Origin: Mycobacterium sp.
GTDB taxonomy: Bacteria; Actinomycetota; Actinomycetes; Mycobacteriales; Mycobacteriaceae
Direction of reading: 5' to 3'
Length of the DNA stretch: 64,000 nt
NCBI GenBank assembly: GCA_016197405.1
Contig: JACPVR010000023.1
Span: 248,001-312,000, forward strand
The position numbers and the translations under genes are program-made. Position 1 is the stretch's first letter, and every line of letters starts with the position of its first letter. The notes beneath the pieces were generated by a model, which saw only the letters and a program-made list of their open reading frames with translations, searched no databases and was not told where the DNA came from. This document shows positions 33,671-43,181 of this stretch, one piece after another.

Positions 33671-35074
33671 ATGGCACACGTGTCCGCGTTCGACGATGAC
33701 GCACTGGGTGACCTCGACGCGGTCGGCACCGCCGAGGCCATCGCGACAGGCCGGATCTCCCGGCTGGAAGCCACCGACGCGGCCATCGCCCGGCTGGAGA
33801 AGGTCAACCCCCACCTCAACGGCCTGGCCTATCCGAGTTTCGACCGCGCGCGGGCCAGGGCCGCCCGGCCGTACGGCGGATTCTTCGACGGCGTGCCCAG
33901 CTTCATCAAAGACAACTGTGCTGTCGCGGGCATGCCCACCCAGGAGGGAACCGACGCTTGGACGCCTACACCGGCGGCCACCGACGGCGACTTCGCCCGC
34001 GTCTTCCTGTCCACCGGACTCAACCCCCTCGGCAAAACCCAGCTCTCCGAATTCGGCTTCAGCGCCTCTGCCGAGCACCCCAGGCTCGGCCCGGTGCGCA
34101 ATCCGTGGAACACCGACTACACCGCCGGAGCGTCCTCGTCGGGCTCGGCGGCGTTGGTCGCCGCGGGTGTGGTGCCCATCGCGCACGCCAACGACGGCGG
34201 CGGATCCATCCGGATCCCGGCCGCCTGCAACGGACTCGTCGGACTCAAACCGTCCCGCGGACGCCTGCCGCTGGACTCCGGCCATCGCGAGATGCCGATC
34301 CGGATCGTGGCCAACGGCGTCGTCACCCGATCGGTGCGCGACACCGCGGCGTTCTTCCGGGAGGCCGAACGCGCCTGGCGCAATCCGAAGCTGCCCGCGA
34401 TAGGGGATGTACGCAATCCGTCGTCACGGCGGCTGCGGGTCGCGGTCATCACCACATCGCTGCGCCGCGCCAGCGGCCCGGAGGTGGCCGAGCAGACCCT
34501 CAAGACGGCGGCATTGCTGGAGGGCCTGGGCCACCATGTCTCCTACCTCGACGAGATCCCCGTCCCCGACGTGTTCGTCGACGACTTCGTCCTCTACTGG
34601 GCGCTGCTGGCGATGGCGCTGGTGCGCGGCGGGCGCAAGCGCTTCGGGCCGTCCTTCGACCGCGGCCGGCTCGACAATCTGACCCTGGGCCTGGACCGGC
34701 ACGCCTCGCGTAATCTGCATCGGCTGCCGTTGACGCTGGCGCGCTTGGCCACCACCCGACGCAGATGTGCCGCGCTGACGCGCGAATTCGACGTGACGCT
34801 GACGCCCACGCTGGCCGACACCACGCCGCTGATCGGATACCTCGACCCGACGGCGCCGTACCAGCAGATCATCGAACGGCTGGCCGACTGGGTGGCGTTC
34901 ACCCCGCTGCAGAACGTCACCGGCGACCCGGCGATCTCTTTGCCACTGGCGACCTCGGCCGGCGGACTTCCGATCGGGATGATGTTCACCGCGGCCACCG
35001 GTCGCGAGGGCATGCTGCTGGAACTGGCCTACGAACTCGAAGAAGCACGGCCGTTCCGCCGAATTTCGGACTGA
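33671..35074 (+). CDS. amiC: Amidase (AmiC-like, amidase signature family)
   Basis: This 467-residue enzyme belongs to the amidase signature family. The catalytic triad is visible: Lys in PSFIKDNCAVAG, then the cis-Ser and nucleophile Ser in TAGASSSGSAALVAAG and GGGSIRIPAACNG. The downstream part carries FTPLQNVTGDPAISLPL. It hydrolyses an amide to acid and ammonia, and the substrate is unknown. The position right after tsf equals that of M. tuberculosis amiC. Confidence 0.9.
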   Translation: MAHVSAFDDDALGDLDAVGTAEAIATGRISRLEATDAAIARLEKVNPHLNGLAYPSFDRARARAARPYGGFFDGVPSFIKDNCAVAGMPTQEGTDAWTPTPAATDGDFARVFLSTGLNPLGKTQLSEFGFSASAEHPRLGPVRNPWNTDYTAGASSSGSAALVAAGVVPIAHANDGGGSIRIPAACNGLVGLKPSRGRLPLDSGHREMPIRIVANGVVTRSVRDTAAFFREAERAWRNPKLPAIGDVRNPSSRRLRVAVITTSLRRASGPEVAEQTLKTAALLEGLGHHVSYLDEIPVPDVFVDDFVLYWALLAMALVRGGRKRFGPSFDRGRLDNLTLGLDRHASRNLHRLPLTLARLATTRRRCAALTREFDVTLTPTLADTTPLIGYLDPTAPYQQIIERLADWVAFTPLQNVTGDPAISLPLATSAGGLPIGMMFTAATGREGMLLELAYELEEARPFRRISD

Positions 35075-35192
35075 TCGCAACGAAATCCGTTGTGTCCTCG
35101 GATACGTCGACGTAACGGATCGATGCCTGAGTTAACTTGAACGACATTCGCCGTGCCGGTTCCGCGAAATATGTCGGGCACACCATCTCCTC

Positions 35193-36362
35193 GTGGAGAC
35201 CCCCGCTCCAACCGCAACGTCCTCTCGATCGCCGGAGATCGCCGTCTCGTCGGGCAACACCTTCGGGTGCCTCGTCCGATTCGCGCTGGCCAACATCCGG
35301 CGGCGGCCCGAGCGCTTCGTGCTCTCGGTGCTCGGCATCGCACTGGCCCTGGCATGCGTCACGGTGGTGCGCACGATATCGGCGAGTTTCGCGATCACCG
35401 GCGCGGATTCGGTACAAGACGTCCTTGCCGGTGCCCAGCTGTGGGCCGTCCCCGCCGCGGGCGTGCACTATGACCAGAGCGCACAGGCGCTGGTCGCCGC
35501 AGGGCCCGCACCGGATATCACGGTGCCCGCCGGCTGGCGTGGCGTCCGCACGATCTCGGGAGTCACCGAAGTCGACGGAACCCCGGTGGCGTTGCGCGGT
35601 ACCGACGAAATCCCCTCAGGGCAAGCCATTCTCGGCTCCGGGCTGGCGCAGCGTCTGCACGTCGGTGCCGGCGACACCATCACCATCGGTGACCAGCCAC
35701 TGACGGTCGCCGTCGACGGCAGCGGCCAGTCAGCGACGGTCTCCTCGGCGCTGGCGCAGTCCGAGGTCGGCGACAACGGATGGTGGCTCGTCTATGCACC
35801 GGCCGGTGAGGAGAAACGTCGAGATATCGCGACGATCTTCGGCACGGCGGTCGGCTTGCCGTCGACGCCGGACCCCGCGGTCCAGCCAGCCGTCGACGGC
35901 AAGGGACTGATCTATGACACCGTCGGCGGTACGGGTCCGCTGACCTTCGACCAGAATTTCTCGGCGATGTTCTCCGGCAAGGTCACCAGTTCCACCCTCG
36001 GGCTCATCTCGACGATCGGCTTGATCCTGGGCTTCGTCATCGCGGTCTCCTCGTTCCTGGCCGCCGTGCAAGAACGCAAACGGGAATTCGGCATCATGAG
36101 CAGCATCGGCCTGGCCGACGAGGTCCTGTATTTCTTCCTGGTGGAATCATTCGTGGTTTTCGTCACCGCCTACGTGCTGGGCGTCCTGGGTGCGGGAATT
36201 GCTGTGGCGCTTGTGATTCCGGGCATTGCGACTCCCATGGCGTGGCTGCAGGCCTGCGGTATGGTCCTGGCCTTCGTGCCGGCGATGGCCATCGTCGGTG
36301 CCCTGGTCCCCGTCCACCGGCTGCTGCAGCAGCGTCCCGTAGATCTGCTGGGAGACCGCTGA
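35193..36362 (+). CDS. ABC transporter permease (FtsX/MacB type)
   Basis: This 389-residue FtsX-family permease has a first helix (RFVLSVLGIALALACVTVV) and a 200-residue extracytoplasmic domain. Three C-terminal helices follow (LGLISTIGLILGFVIAVSS, FFLVESFVVFVTAYVLG, ACGMVLAFVPAMAIVG). The FtsX cytoplasmic loop QERKREFGIMSSIGL is present. It forms a unit with the next permease (4-base overlap, ATGA) and the ATPase. The start GTG 35193 is uncertain, with no ribosome binding site. Confidence 0.8.
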   Translation: METPAPTATSSRSPEIAVSSGNTFGCLVRFALANIRRRPERFVLSVLGIALALACVTVVRTISASFAITGADSVQDVLAGAQLWAVPAAGVHYDQSAQALVAAGPAPDITVPAGWRGVRTISGVTEVDGTPVALRGTDEIPSGQAILGSGLAQRLHVGAGDTITIGDQPLTVAVDGSGQSATVSSALAQSEVGDNGWWLVYAPAGEEKRRDIATIFGTAVGLPSTPDPAVQPAVDGKGLIYDTVGGTGPLTFDQNFSAMFSGKVTSSTLGLISTIGLILGFVIAVSSFLAAVQERKREFGIMSSIGLADEVLYFFLVESFVVFVTAYVLGVLGAGIAVALVIPGIATPMAWLQACGMVLAFVPAMAIVGALVPVHRLLQQRPVDLLGDR

Positions 36363-36928
36363 TGATCCGTTACGGCCTGTCCTACGGCTACCTGTCGGCA
36401 CGCAGACGTATCAAAGAGATGGTCCTGCCCGTGATCACCACGGCCACCGGCGCCTTCCTCGTGGTCCTCGTCTTCGGTATGTCGGCGGGCATCGCGGCCC
36501 AGTCGGCGACGCTGGGCCACGCCGAGGAGATAAACCGCGCCGTGATCCTCATCTCGGTGACCGTGTTGCTGGTCGGCGTCGTGGAGGTCGCCGTCGCGAC
36601 CACCCGTACCGTGGCGCATCGGACCCGCGAACTCGGCGTGCTCGGCGCAAACGGCGTTCCGCGCAAGCCGGTGGTGACCGCGTTACTGGTCGAGCCGGTG
36701 GTGGCGGCGGTCCTCGGCGCGGTGGCCGGCGCCGTGCTGTCGGTCATCAGCGGAATCATCCTGGGCGCAGTCGGATTCGCGCCGACCGGAGTTTCCTACG
36801 CCGGCTTGACCGTCGGCTCGGCGATAGCGATCGCCGTCAGCGTCATCGCCGCGGTCGCCACCAGCATCGTCCCCACGTGGAACGCGGCGTCGCGTCCACC
36901 CATCCGATCACTGTCCAGCGGAGGCTAA
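36362..36928 (+). CDS. Short FtsX-like ABC permease
   Basis: This 188-residue FtsX-domain protein has four predicted helices (VLPVITTATGAFLVVLVFG, AVILISVTVLLVGVVEV, VAAVLGAVAGAVLSVISG, and SAIAIAVSVIAAVATSI). The loop RTRELGVLGANG matches the FtsX family. It lacks the large extracytoplasmic domain of its neighbour, so the two may form a heterodimer with one bulky and one short subunit. ATG 36362 overlaps the upstream stop. Confidence 0.75.
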   Translation: MIRYGLSYGYLSARRRIKEMVLPVITTATGAFLVVLVFGMSAGIAAQSATLGHAEEINRAVILISVTVLLVGVVEVAVATTRTVAHRTRELGVLGANGVPRKPVVTALLVEPVVAAVLGAVAGAVLSVISGIILGAVGFAPTGVSYAGLTVGSAIAIAVSVIAAVATSIVPTWNAASRPPIRSLSSGG

Positions 36929-36932
36929 CCAT

Positions 36933-37679
36933 ATGACCGCGATCGACGACACAGCTTCCGGCGCGCCCGTGGCGACAGCTTCGGCGGCGCCGGCGGACAG
37001 CCAGAAGGCACCCGTCATCGAGATCTCCGACGTGTGGAAGCTGCACAAACTCGGCGACGAGGTGGTCAAGGCCCTCATCGCCGTCGACCTGCAGGTGATG
37101 CCCGGCGAATTCGTCTGCCTGATGGGTCCCAGCGGCAGCGGAAAGTCGACCCTGCTCAACATGATCGGCGGCCTGGACCGACCGACCAAGGGTTCGATAA
37201 TCGTCGCCGGCCGCGACACCGGCAAGCTCACCGAGAGCCAGTTCGCGGCGCTGCGGCACGACACCGTCGGATTCATCTTCCAGAGCTACAACCTCATCCC
37301 GTTCCTGTCGGCGGTGGAGAACGTCGAGCTGCCGTTGATGTTCGAACCGTACGACCGCAAGTCGTTGCGCAAGAGGGCAACCGAACTGCTCGAGCTGGTC
37401 GGCCTGAGCCATCGGATCCATCACCAGCCGACCAAGATGTCTGGAGGGGAACAGCAGCGCACCGCGATCGCGCGGTCGCTGATCAGCAACCCGACGCTCG
37501 TCCTCGCCGACGAGCCGACGGCCAATCTGGACCACCGAACGGGGGAGACGGTGGTGCGCATGCTGCGCGACCTGTGCTCGACGCTGGGCGTCACGGTGGT
37601 CGCCAGCACCCACGACCCCACGGTGGCCGACGAAGCGAGCCGTGTCGTCCGAATGAAAGACGGACAGATCGTCCCTTAA
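36933..37679 (+). CDS. ABC transporter ATP-binding protein (LolD/MacB type)
   Basis: This 248-residue ATPase has Walker A MGPSGSGKSTLLN, a Q-loop in FIFQSYNLIPFL, the signature SGGEQQRTAIAR, Walker B VLADEPTANLD and the H-loop STHD. It belongs to the LolD/MacB group that powers extraction or export across the membrane with FtsX-type permeases. It follows the short permease by four bases. The first 25 residues form an Ala/Ser-rich extension. Confidence 0.9.
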   Translation: MTAIDDTASGAPVATASAAPADSQKAPVIEISDVWKLHKLGDEVVKALIAVDLQVMPGEFVCLMGPSGSGKSTLLNMIGGLDRPTKGSIIVAGRDTGKLTESQFAALRHDTVGFIFQSYNLIPFLSAVENVELPLMFEPYDRKSLRKRATELLELVGLSHRIHHQPTKMSGGEQQRTAIARSLISNPTLVLADEPTANLDHRTGETVVRMLRDLCSTLGVTVVASTHDPTVADEASRVVRMKDGQIVP

Positions 37680-37715
37680 CCCCCATCCCCCCACAAAGCT
37701 GCGAAGAGGCTTCCC

Positions 37716-39239
37716 ATGACCCAAGAACTCGAGGCTTCGGCTTCGGCTCAGCGTGACAAGCTGATGACCACAGAGCTTGTCCCCGAACAAATTCTGCCCA
37801 AGGTGATGAGCACTTTCGGCCTCACCGCCGCGTATGTGTTCATCATCTGCTGGATCACCGGCTCCTCGGTGATGGCCACCGGTGGGTGGACCGCGATCCC
37901 GATGTGGATCCTCGGCATCCTGACCTTCCTGGTTCCCGCCGGCATGGCCGTCGTCGAACTCGGCAACCTGTGGCCCGGCCAAGGTGGCGTGTACATCTGG
38001 GCGACCCGAACGATGGGTGAGACGTGGGGCTTCATCGGCGGCTACCTGTCCTGGGTGCCGGTGATCCTCAACGCGGCATCCTCCCCGGCGGTGGTGCTCT
38101 CGTTCCTGTTGCTGGCGTTTCACGCCGAACTCGGGGTGATGACGAGCGTCATCCTGCAACTGGTCATCATGTGGGTGGTGGTAGGGCTGGCGCTCGCCAA
38201 ACTCGCTGCCAACCAGCGCATCATGAACGTCGTCTTCGTCGTGTTCGGCATTCTCGCGCTGACCATCTTCATCTGCGGCGCGCTGTTCGCGGCGAAGCAC
38301 GGCTCGGCTACCCCCTTCAACTGGCACGACGCCGTGATCCCGAACTTCGCGGTATCGGGCTTCCTGTACGGCACGGTCCTGCTGTACCTGCTCGGCGTGG
38401 AGACGCCGTACAACATGGGTGCCGAGTTCCTGTCGGTCCGTAAGAGCGGTCCGCGGATGATCCTCTGGGGTTCCACCGCCTTGGTGGCCATCTACCTGCT
38501 GACGACGCTGGGCACCATGATGGCACTGCCCACCGATCAGATCGACGCGGTCACCGGTGTCATCGGCATGCTGGAAGTCTCGGGATTCCCCGGCCTGATG
38601 GAGATCTGCGCGGTGGTGCTGGCCCTGATCATCGTCGTGGCGCTGATGACCTACCAGGTTGCCTACTCCCGGCTGATCTTCGTCTCCGGCCTGGAACGCC
38701 ACCTGCCGCGGATCTTCACCCACCTCAACCCGCGCACCCGTAACCCGGTGAGCGCCATCCTGATTCAGGGTGTGCTCTCGTCACTGCTGATCGTCGGGCT
38801 CTACTCGCAGAGCAGCCTGGTGAACACGACGATCTTCCTGCAGGGTGGCCTGTCGACGGTGTGGCTGCTGTCCGGATTCTTCTTCCTGATCCCGGTCGTC
38901 ATTGCCCGCAAGAAGTACGCCGACCGCTATGCGAACGAGACGTTCTGGCGCATCCCCGGCGGCATGGTCGGCGTCTGGATCACCGTGGTCGTGGGCACCC
39001 TCGGCACCATCGCCGGCGTCTACTACTCATTCGCGAAATCCTGGCTGACCAGCTCCGGCGTCGGTGACGCTGAATGGATGACGTGGGTCGGCAGCATCAG
39101 CGTCGGGATGTTCGCCCTCGGCCTGGTCGTCTACATCTTCGGCCGCCGGTCGGCGCACAAGGTGTCGCAGGACGACGCGCTGGCCCATCTCGCAGTATTC
39201 GATCTCACCAAGACAGAAGCAGAGGACGCCACCAAATGA
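37716..39239 (+). CDS. APC-family amino acid/amine permease
   Basis: This 507-residue protein has 12 predicted membrane helices. The APC core shows FLVPAGMAVVELGNLWPGQG and GGVYIWATRTMGETWGF in helix 2-3 and VALMTYQVAYSRLIFVSG near helix 8. It should import an amine or amino acid by ion or proton symport. Its stop overlaps the copper amine oxidase start by four bases (ATGA), which suggests it brings in the amine substrate. Confidence 0.85.
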   Translation: MTQELEASASAQRDKLMTTELVPEQILPKVMSTFGLTAAYVFIICWITGSSVMATGGWTAIPMWILGILTFLVPAGMAVVELGNLWPGQGGVYIWATRTMGETWGFIGGYLSWVPVILNAASSPAVVLSFLLLAFHAELGVMTSVILQLVIMWVVVGLALAKLAANQRIMNVVFVVFGILALTIFICGALFAAKHGSATPFNWHDAVIPNFAVSGFLYGTVLLYLLGVETPYNMGAEFLSVRKSGPRMILWGSTALVAIYLLTTLGTMMALPTDQIDAVTGVIGMLEVSGFPGLMEICAVVLALIIVVALMTYQVAYSRLIFVSGLERHLPRIFTHLNPRTRNPVSAILIQGVLSSLLIVGLYSQSSLVNTTIFLQGGLSTVWLLSGFFFLIPVVIARKKYADRYANETFWRIPGGMVGVWITVVVGTLGTIAGVYYSFAKSWLTSSGVGDAEWMTWVGSISVGMFALGLVVYIFGRRSAHKVSQDDALAHLAVFDLTKTEAEDATK

Positions 39240-41215
39240 CGATGGACAGCACGGTACTGAGCAACCCCGGCACGGGGGATTCGGTCCGCTATCCACTGGA
39301 TCCGCTGTCCGGCTCGGAGATCGAGTCGGCGGCCCGGATCATCTCCGAGTCCGAATATTCGACTCCCACACTGAAGTTCGTGATGATCCAGCTGGCGGAG
39401 CCGGAGAAGACGCCCGAGCTGACGTTCGATCCGGAGGTGGCGGTTGCGCGGTGCGCATTCGTCACCATGTACGACGCGGCCGCCAAGATGATCTACGAGG
39501 CCGTCGTCGACGTCCTGGCGGGCACCATCGACTCGTGGACCGCCATTCCGGGCCGGTTCCCGTCCTACCTCGTCGAGCACATGACCGGCGTGGAGGAGAA
39601 GGTCCGCGAGGACCCGCGCTGGCAGGAGGCGATGCGCAAACGTGGCGTCACCGATTTCAGCCTGGCGATGATCGACCCCTGGCCCGCAGGCTATTACGGC
39701 GCGCAGGACCATTACGACAACTCCGCCCTGATCTGCCGTCCGCTGACCTTCATGCGCGCCGCACCGTCCGAACACGGTTACGCCCGTCCGGTCGAAGGCC
39801 TGATCGTCACGTTCGACCTCGACGCCATGGAGGTGCTCGGCGTCGAGGACCACGGAGTGGTGCCGTTGCCGCCCAAGGCCGGAAACTACGACCCGAAATT
39901 CATGTTCGACCCCGACAACCGGCCGGCGTTCACCGAATTCCGCGACGACGTCAAGACCATCGAGATCACCCAGCCCGACGGGCCGAGCTTCACCGTCGAC
40001 GGATGGAACGTCACCTGGCAGAAGTGGTCACTGCGGATCGGCTTCAACCCTCGTGAAGGCATCACCATCCACGAAGTGACCTACACCGACCGCGGCGAGA
40101 CCCGGCCCATCATGTACCGCGGCTCGCTGTCGGAAATGGTTGTGCCCTACGGTGATACCTCGCCGACCCACTGGAACAAGAATGTCTTCGACATGGGTGA
40201 GGTCGGGATGGGCTTCTCGGCCAACCCGCTGACGCTGGGCTGTGACTGTCTGGGTGAGATCCACTACTTCGACGGTACGGTCAACGACTCCGACGGTAAC
40301 GCCGTGGTGATCCCCAACGCCATCTGCATGCACGAGGAGGACTTCGGGATCTCCTGGAAGCACACCGACTTCCGCACCGAGGAGGTCGAGGTGCGCCGCT
40401 CGCGGCGACTGGTCATCTCGATGATCTGCACCGTCGGCAACTACGAGTACGGCTTCTTCTGGTATTTCTACAACGACGCCTCGATCGAGGTCGAGGTCAA
40501 GCTGTCCGGTGTGCTCACCACCGGCGCGGTCGAGGTCGAACCCGGCGAGCAGCCCCGCTGGGGCAAGATGGTCGCCCCGGGAATCTACGGACCGAATCAC
40601 CAGCATTTCTTCAACTTCCGGCTCGACATGTCCGTCGACGGTGCGAAGAACAGTGTCTACGAGGTGGATTCGATTCCCGAACCCGATCCGGAACTCAATC
40701 CGCACCACAATGCCTGGATCACCCGCGACACCCTGGTGGAGTCCGAGGCCAGCGGTGCGCGCGACTGGGACTGGAAGACCGGCAGGTACTGGAAGATCGC
40801 CAACCCGTCCAAGAAGAACGAACTCGGTGTCCCGGTGGCCTACAAGTTGGTCCCCAAGGACATCGTGCCGGTGATGGTGCAGGAAGGCTCCTACATCTAC
40901 GACCGGGCGCGGTTCGTCCAACACAACCTGTGGGTCACCAAGTACGACCCGGCCGAGAAGTTCGCGGCCGGCGACTACATGTACCAGTCCGCGGACGTGC
41001 AGGGGCTGCCGGAGTTCATCGCCGACGACGCGCCGTTGGAGGACACCGACGTGGTGCTCTGGTACACCCTGGGCGCCCACCACATCGTCCGGCCCGAGGA
41101 CTGGCCGGTGATGCCGTGCGCCTACACCGGTTTCCACCTCAAGCCCATCGGTTTCTTCGACGGCAACCCGGCACTGGACCTGCCGCCGTCACCGCCGAAG
41201 GCCTGCCATCACTGA
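39236..41215 (+). CDS. Copper-containing primary amine oxidase
   Basis: This 659-residue quinoprotein oxidase has the TPQ precursor Tyr403 in CTVGNYEYGFFW, matching the T-x-x-N-Y-D/E signature. Copper is bound by His455 and His457 (NHQHFFNFR) and by His634 (TGFHLKP). It deaminates a primary amine to aldehyde, ammonia and hydrogen peroxide. No signal peptide is seen, so it is probably cytoplasmic. The preceding permease overlaps by four bases and likely supplies the amine. Confidence 0.92.
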   Translation: MTMDSTVLSNPGTGDSVRYPLDPLSGSEIESAARIISESEYSTPTLKFVMIQLAEPEKTPELTFDPEVAVARCAFVTMYDAAAKMIYEAVVDVLAGTIDSWTAIPGRFPSYLVEHMTGVEEKVREDPRWQEAMRKRGVTDFSLAMIDPWPAGYYGAQDHYDNSALICRPLTFMRAAPSEHGYARPVEGLIVTFDLDAMEVLGVEDHGVVPLPPKAGNYDPKFMFDPDNRPAFTEFRDDVKTIEITQPDGPSFTVDGWNVTWQKWSLRIGFNPREGITIHEVTYTDRGETRPIMYRGSLSEMVVPYGDTSPTHWNKNVFDMGEVGMGFSANPLTLGCDCLGEIHYFDGTVNDSDGNAVVIPNAICMHEEDFGISWKHTDFRTEEVEVRRSRRLVISMICTVGNYEYGFFWYFYNDASIEVEVKLSGVLTTGAVEVEPGEQPRWGKMVAPGIYGPNHQHFFNFRLDMSVDGAKNSVYEVDSIPEPDPELNPHHNAWITRDTLVESEASGARDWDWKTGRYWKIANPSKKNELGVPVAYKLVPKDIVPVMVQEGSYIYDRARFVQHNLWVTKYDPAEKFAAGDYMYQSADVQGLPEFIADDAPLEDTDVVLWYTLGAHHIVRPEDWPVMPCAYTGFHLKPIGFFDGNPALDLPPSPPKACHH

Positions 41216-41225
41216 CCCCGGGCGG

Positions 41226-41231
41226 TAGCGT
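41226..41231 (+). promoter_or_regulatory. -10 element for a leaderless EF-Tu-like small protein
   Basis: TAGCGT, seven bases, then GTG 41239. It places the start downstream of the amine oxidase stop and supports separate transcription. Confidence 0.4.
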
Positions 41232-41238
41232 CCCCGAT

Positions 41239-41535
41239 GTGTTCCAGTTGACTGTCGAGGACGTTTTCGCCATCAAAGGCCGCGGCACCGTGGCCACCGG
41301 CCGAGTCGAGACCGGCACCCTGCGTGTCGGTGACGCGGTGGCCGTCAACGGTGCCGCGGTGCTGCGGGTCGACGGGATCGAGTCGTTTCGCAAGCAACGT
41401 GACGAGGCGGCCGCCGGTGACACCATCGGCGTGCTGTTCCGGGACGCGGCCACGAGCCAGATCAGCCGTGGTGATGTCCTGACAGCGGCCGGCGGCACCG
41501 AGGTGACGACGCCGGGTGTGACCTTTCTGGCCTGA
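41239..41535 (+). CDS. Stand-alone EF-Tu domain-2-like protein
   Basis: This 98-residue protein is a beta-barrel of the translation-factor domain 2 type. It reads VEDVFAIKGRGTVATGRVE, LRVGDAV, VDGIESFRKQRDEAAAGDTI and GVLFRD, and is nearly parallel to EF-Tu domain 2. No GTPase domain exists here and the protein ends after the barrel. In EF-Tu this domain binds the aminoacyl end of tRNA. Similar free-standing versions exist in mycobacteria but their role is unclear. It ends four bases from the convergent SDR. Confidence 0.75.
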   Translation: MFQLTVEDVFAIKGRGTVATGRVETGTLRVGDAVAVNGAAVLRVDGIESFRKQRDEAAAGDTIGVLFRDAATSQISRGDVLTAAGGTEVTTPGVTFLA

Positions 41536-41539
41536 GGGC

Positions 41540-42241
41540 TCAGCCGGCCAGATTCGGGTACAGCGCCTCCACGCCGCCGGACAGACCGGCCCGCACACTG
41601 CGGCTGGTGGCGTCGGCGAGCACCTCGAAATCGCCGGCGGCGATCGCGTCGACGGCCAGCGTGGCGACCGTCGCCGTGTCGGTCTTGGCGCCCGGGAGGT
41701 CGGCGGCCATATCGGTGTCCATCAGGCCCACATGCAGTCCCGTCACCCGGATACCGCTGCTGTGCAGTTGGGCCCGTACGGAGTTTGTCATCGACCAGGC
41801 CGCCGATTTCGACGCGCAGTAGCCGCCGGATGCGGGGAAGCTGAGCCAGGACAGTACCGAGAGCACGTTGAGGATCGCGCCGCCGCCGTTGGCCGTGATG
41901 ACCGGCGCGAAGGCCCGGATCATCGACAGCGTGCCGAAGTAGTTGGTGTCCATCTCGGCGCGGGCATCGTCGAGGTCGCCGGTGAGCAGGTCGACATCGC
42001 GGGCGATCCCGGAGTTGTTGACCAGCACCGTGACATCCCCGGCGGCCTTGGCCGCGGCGGCGACCGACGCCGGGTCGGTGATGTCGACGGCCAGCGGGAT
42101 GACACCGTCGAGGTCGACCGTCGAGGGATCGCGGGCACCGGCGTAGACCGTGGCACCGCGGCCGGCCAACTCGCGGGCGATCTGACGGCCGAGGCCCCTG
42201 TTGGCGCCGGTGACCAACGCGGTAGCCGTGGAGATGTCCAT
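41540..42241 (-). CDS. Short-chain dehydrogenase/reductase
   Basis: This 233-residue SDR has cofactor motif VTGANRGLGRQIA, then NNSG (VLVNNSGIARD) and the catalytic Tyr-Lys pair in GGYCASKSA, with Ser in LNVLSVLSWLS. It is a complete classical SDR. The substrate is unknown. The Arg in NRGLG and the lack of an Asp at the end of strand 2 suggest NADP preference. I chose ATG 42241 over the upstream starts because an AGGAG lies before it. Confidence 0.85.
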   Translation of the reverse strand: MDISTATALVTGANRGLGRQIARELAGRGATVYAGARDPSTVDLDGVIPLAVDITDPASVAAAAKAAGDVTVLVNNSGIARDVDLLTGDLDDARAEMDTNYFGTLSMIRAFAPVITANGGGAILNVLSVLSWLSFPASGGYCASKSAAWSMTNSVRAQLHSSGIRVTGLHVGLMDTDMAADLPGAKTDTATVATLAVDAIAAGDFEVLADATSRSVRAGLSGGVEALYPNLAG

Positions 42242-42405
42242 CCGACGAATTCTCCTCACCCAACCCGGCACGTCAACCCGCCGAGTCCGCTCACCCCGCG
42301 CAAAGCCGCGGGCCGTCATGAGGCAGGATGGTTCGACAACATCGCGGTTCACCGGGACCGTCCGGGCCAACCGGCCGAAGCCTCAATCCCGACGGGGGGT
42401 CGACC

Positions 42406-43134
42406 ATGACGAACGTCGCCACGCTGCGACCCAAATACGGTCGAGTGCTACTCAAACTGGGTGGCGAGATGTTCGGCGGGGGACAGGTCGGCCTGGACCC
42501 GGACGTGGTGTCGAAGGTGGCCCGCGAGATCGCCGAGGTGGTACGCAGCGGCGTCCAGGTCGCCGTCGTCATCGGCGGTGGCAACTTCTTCCGCGGGGCC
42601 CAACTGCAGCAGCGCGGTATGGAGCGCACCCGAAGCGATTACATGGGCATGCTCGGAACGGTGATGAACAGCCTTGCGCTGCAGGACTTCCTGGAAAAGG
42701 AAGGCATCGCCACCCGGGTGCAGACCGCCATCACCATGGGTCAGGTCGCCGAACCGTACATCCCGCTGCGGGCGCGACGGCACCTGGAGAAGGGCCGCGT
42801 GGTGATATTCGGTGCGGGTATGGGACTGCCGTACTTCTCCACCGACACCACCGCCGCACAGCGGGCCCTGGAGATCGGCGCCGAGGTGGTGCTGATGGCC
42901 AAGGCCGTCGACGGGGTCTTCACCGATGATCCGCGGACCAATCCGCAGGCCGAGCTGTTGCCGGCGATCAGCCATCGCGAGGTCATCGACCGGGGCCTGC
43001 AGGTCGCCGATTCCACCGCCTTCAGTCTGTGCATGGACAATGGCATGCCGATCCTGGTGTTCAACCTGTTGACCGACGGCAATATCGCCAGGGCGGTCGC
43101 AGGTGAGAAGATCGGAACACTGGTCACCACCTAG
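42406..43134 (+). CDS. pyrH: UMP kinase
   Basis: This 242-residue hexameric amino-acid-kinase-family enzyme converts UMP to UDP. It carries KYGRVLLKLGGEMFGG at the N-terminus, VAVVIGGGNFFRG, a GTP-sensing region, MAKAVDGVFTDDPRTNP and the SLCMDNGMPILVFNL C-terminus. The gene order pyrH-frr-cdsA is typical of mycobacteria. ATG 42406 is 10 bases after GGGGGG. Confidence 0.95.
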   Translation: MTNVATLRPKYGRVLLKLGGEMFGGGQVGLDPDVVSKVAREIAEVVRSGVQVAVVIGGGNFFRGAQLQQRGMERTRSDYMGMLGTVMNSLALQDFLEKEGIATRVQTAITMGQVAEPYIPLRARRHLEKGRVVIFGAGMGLPYFSTDTTAAQRALEIGAEVVLMAKAVDGVFTDDPRTNPQAELLPAISHREVIDRGLQVADSTAFSLCMDNGMPILVFNLLTDGNIARAVAGEKIGTLVTT

Positions 43135-43181
43135 ATGGCGGTGGCTACCTGGGTCAGCGTTAGCGACGGGAGAACAACAGC

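Noticed and set aside
36843..38723. 626-codon minus-strand frame opposite the ABC ATPase and permease
   Set aside because: Antisense shadow in high-GC DNA, with no domain.
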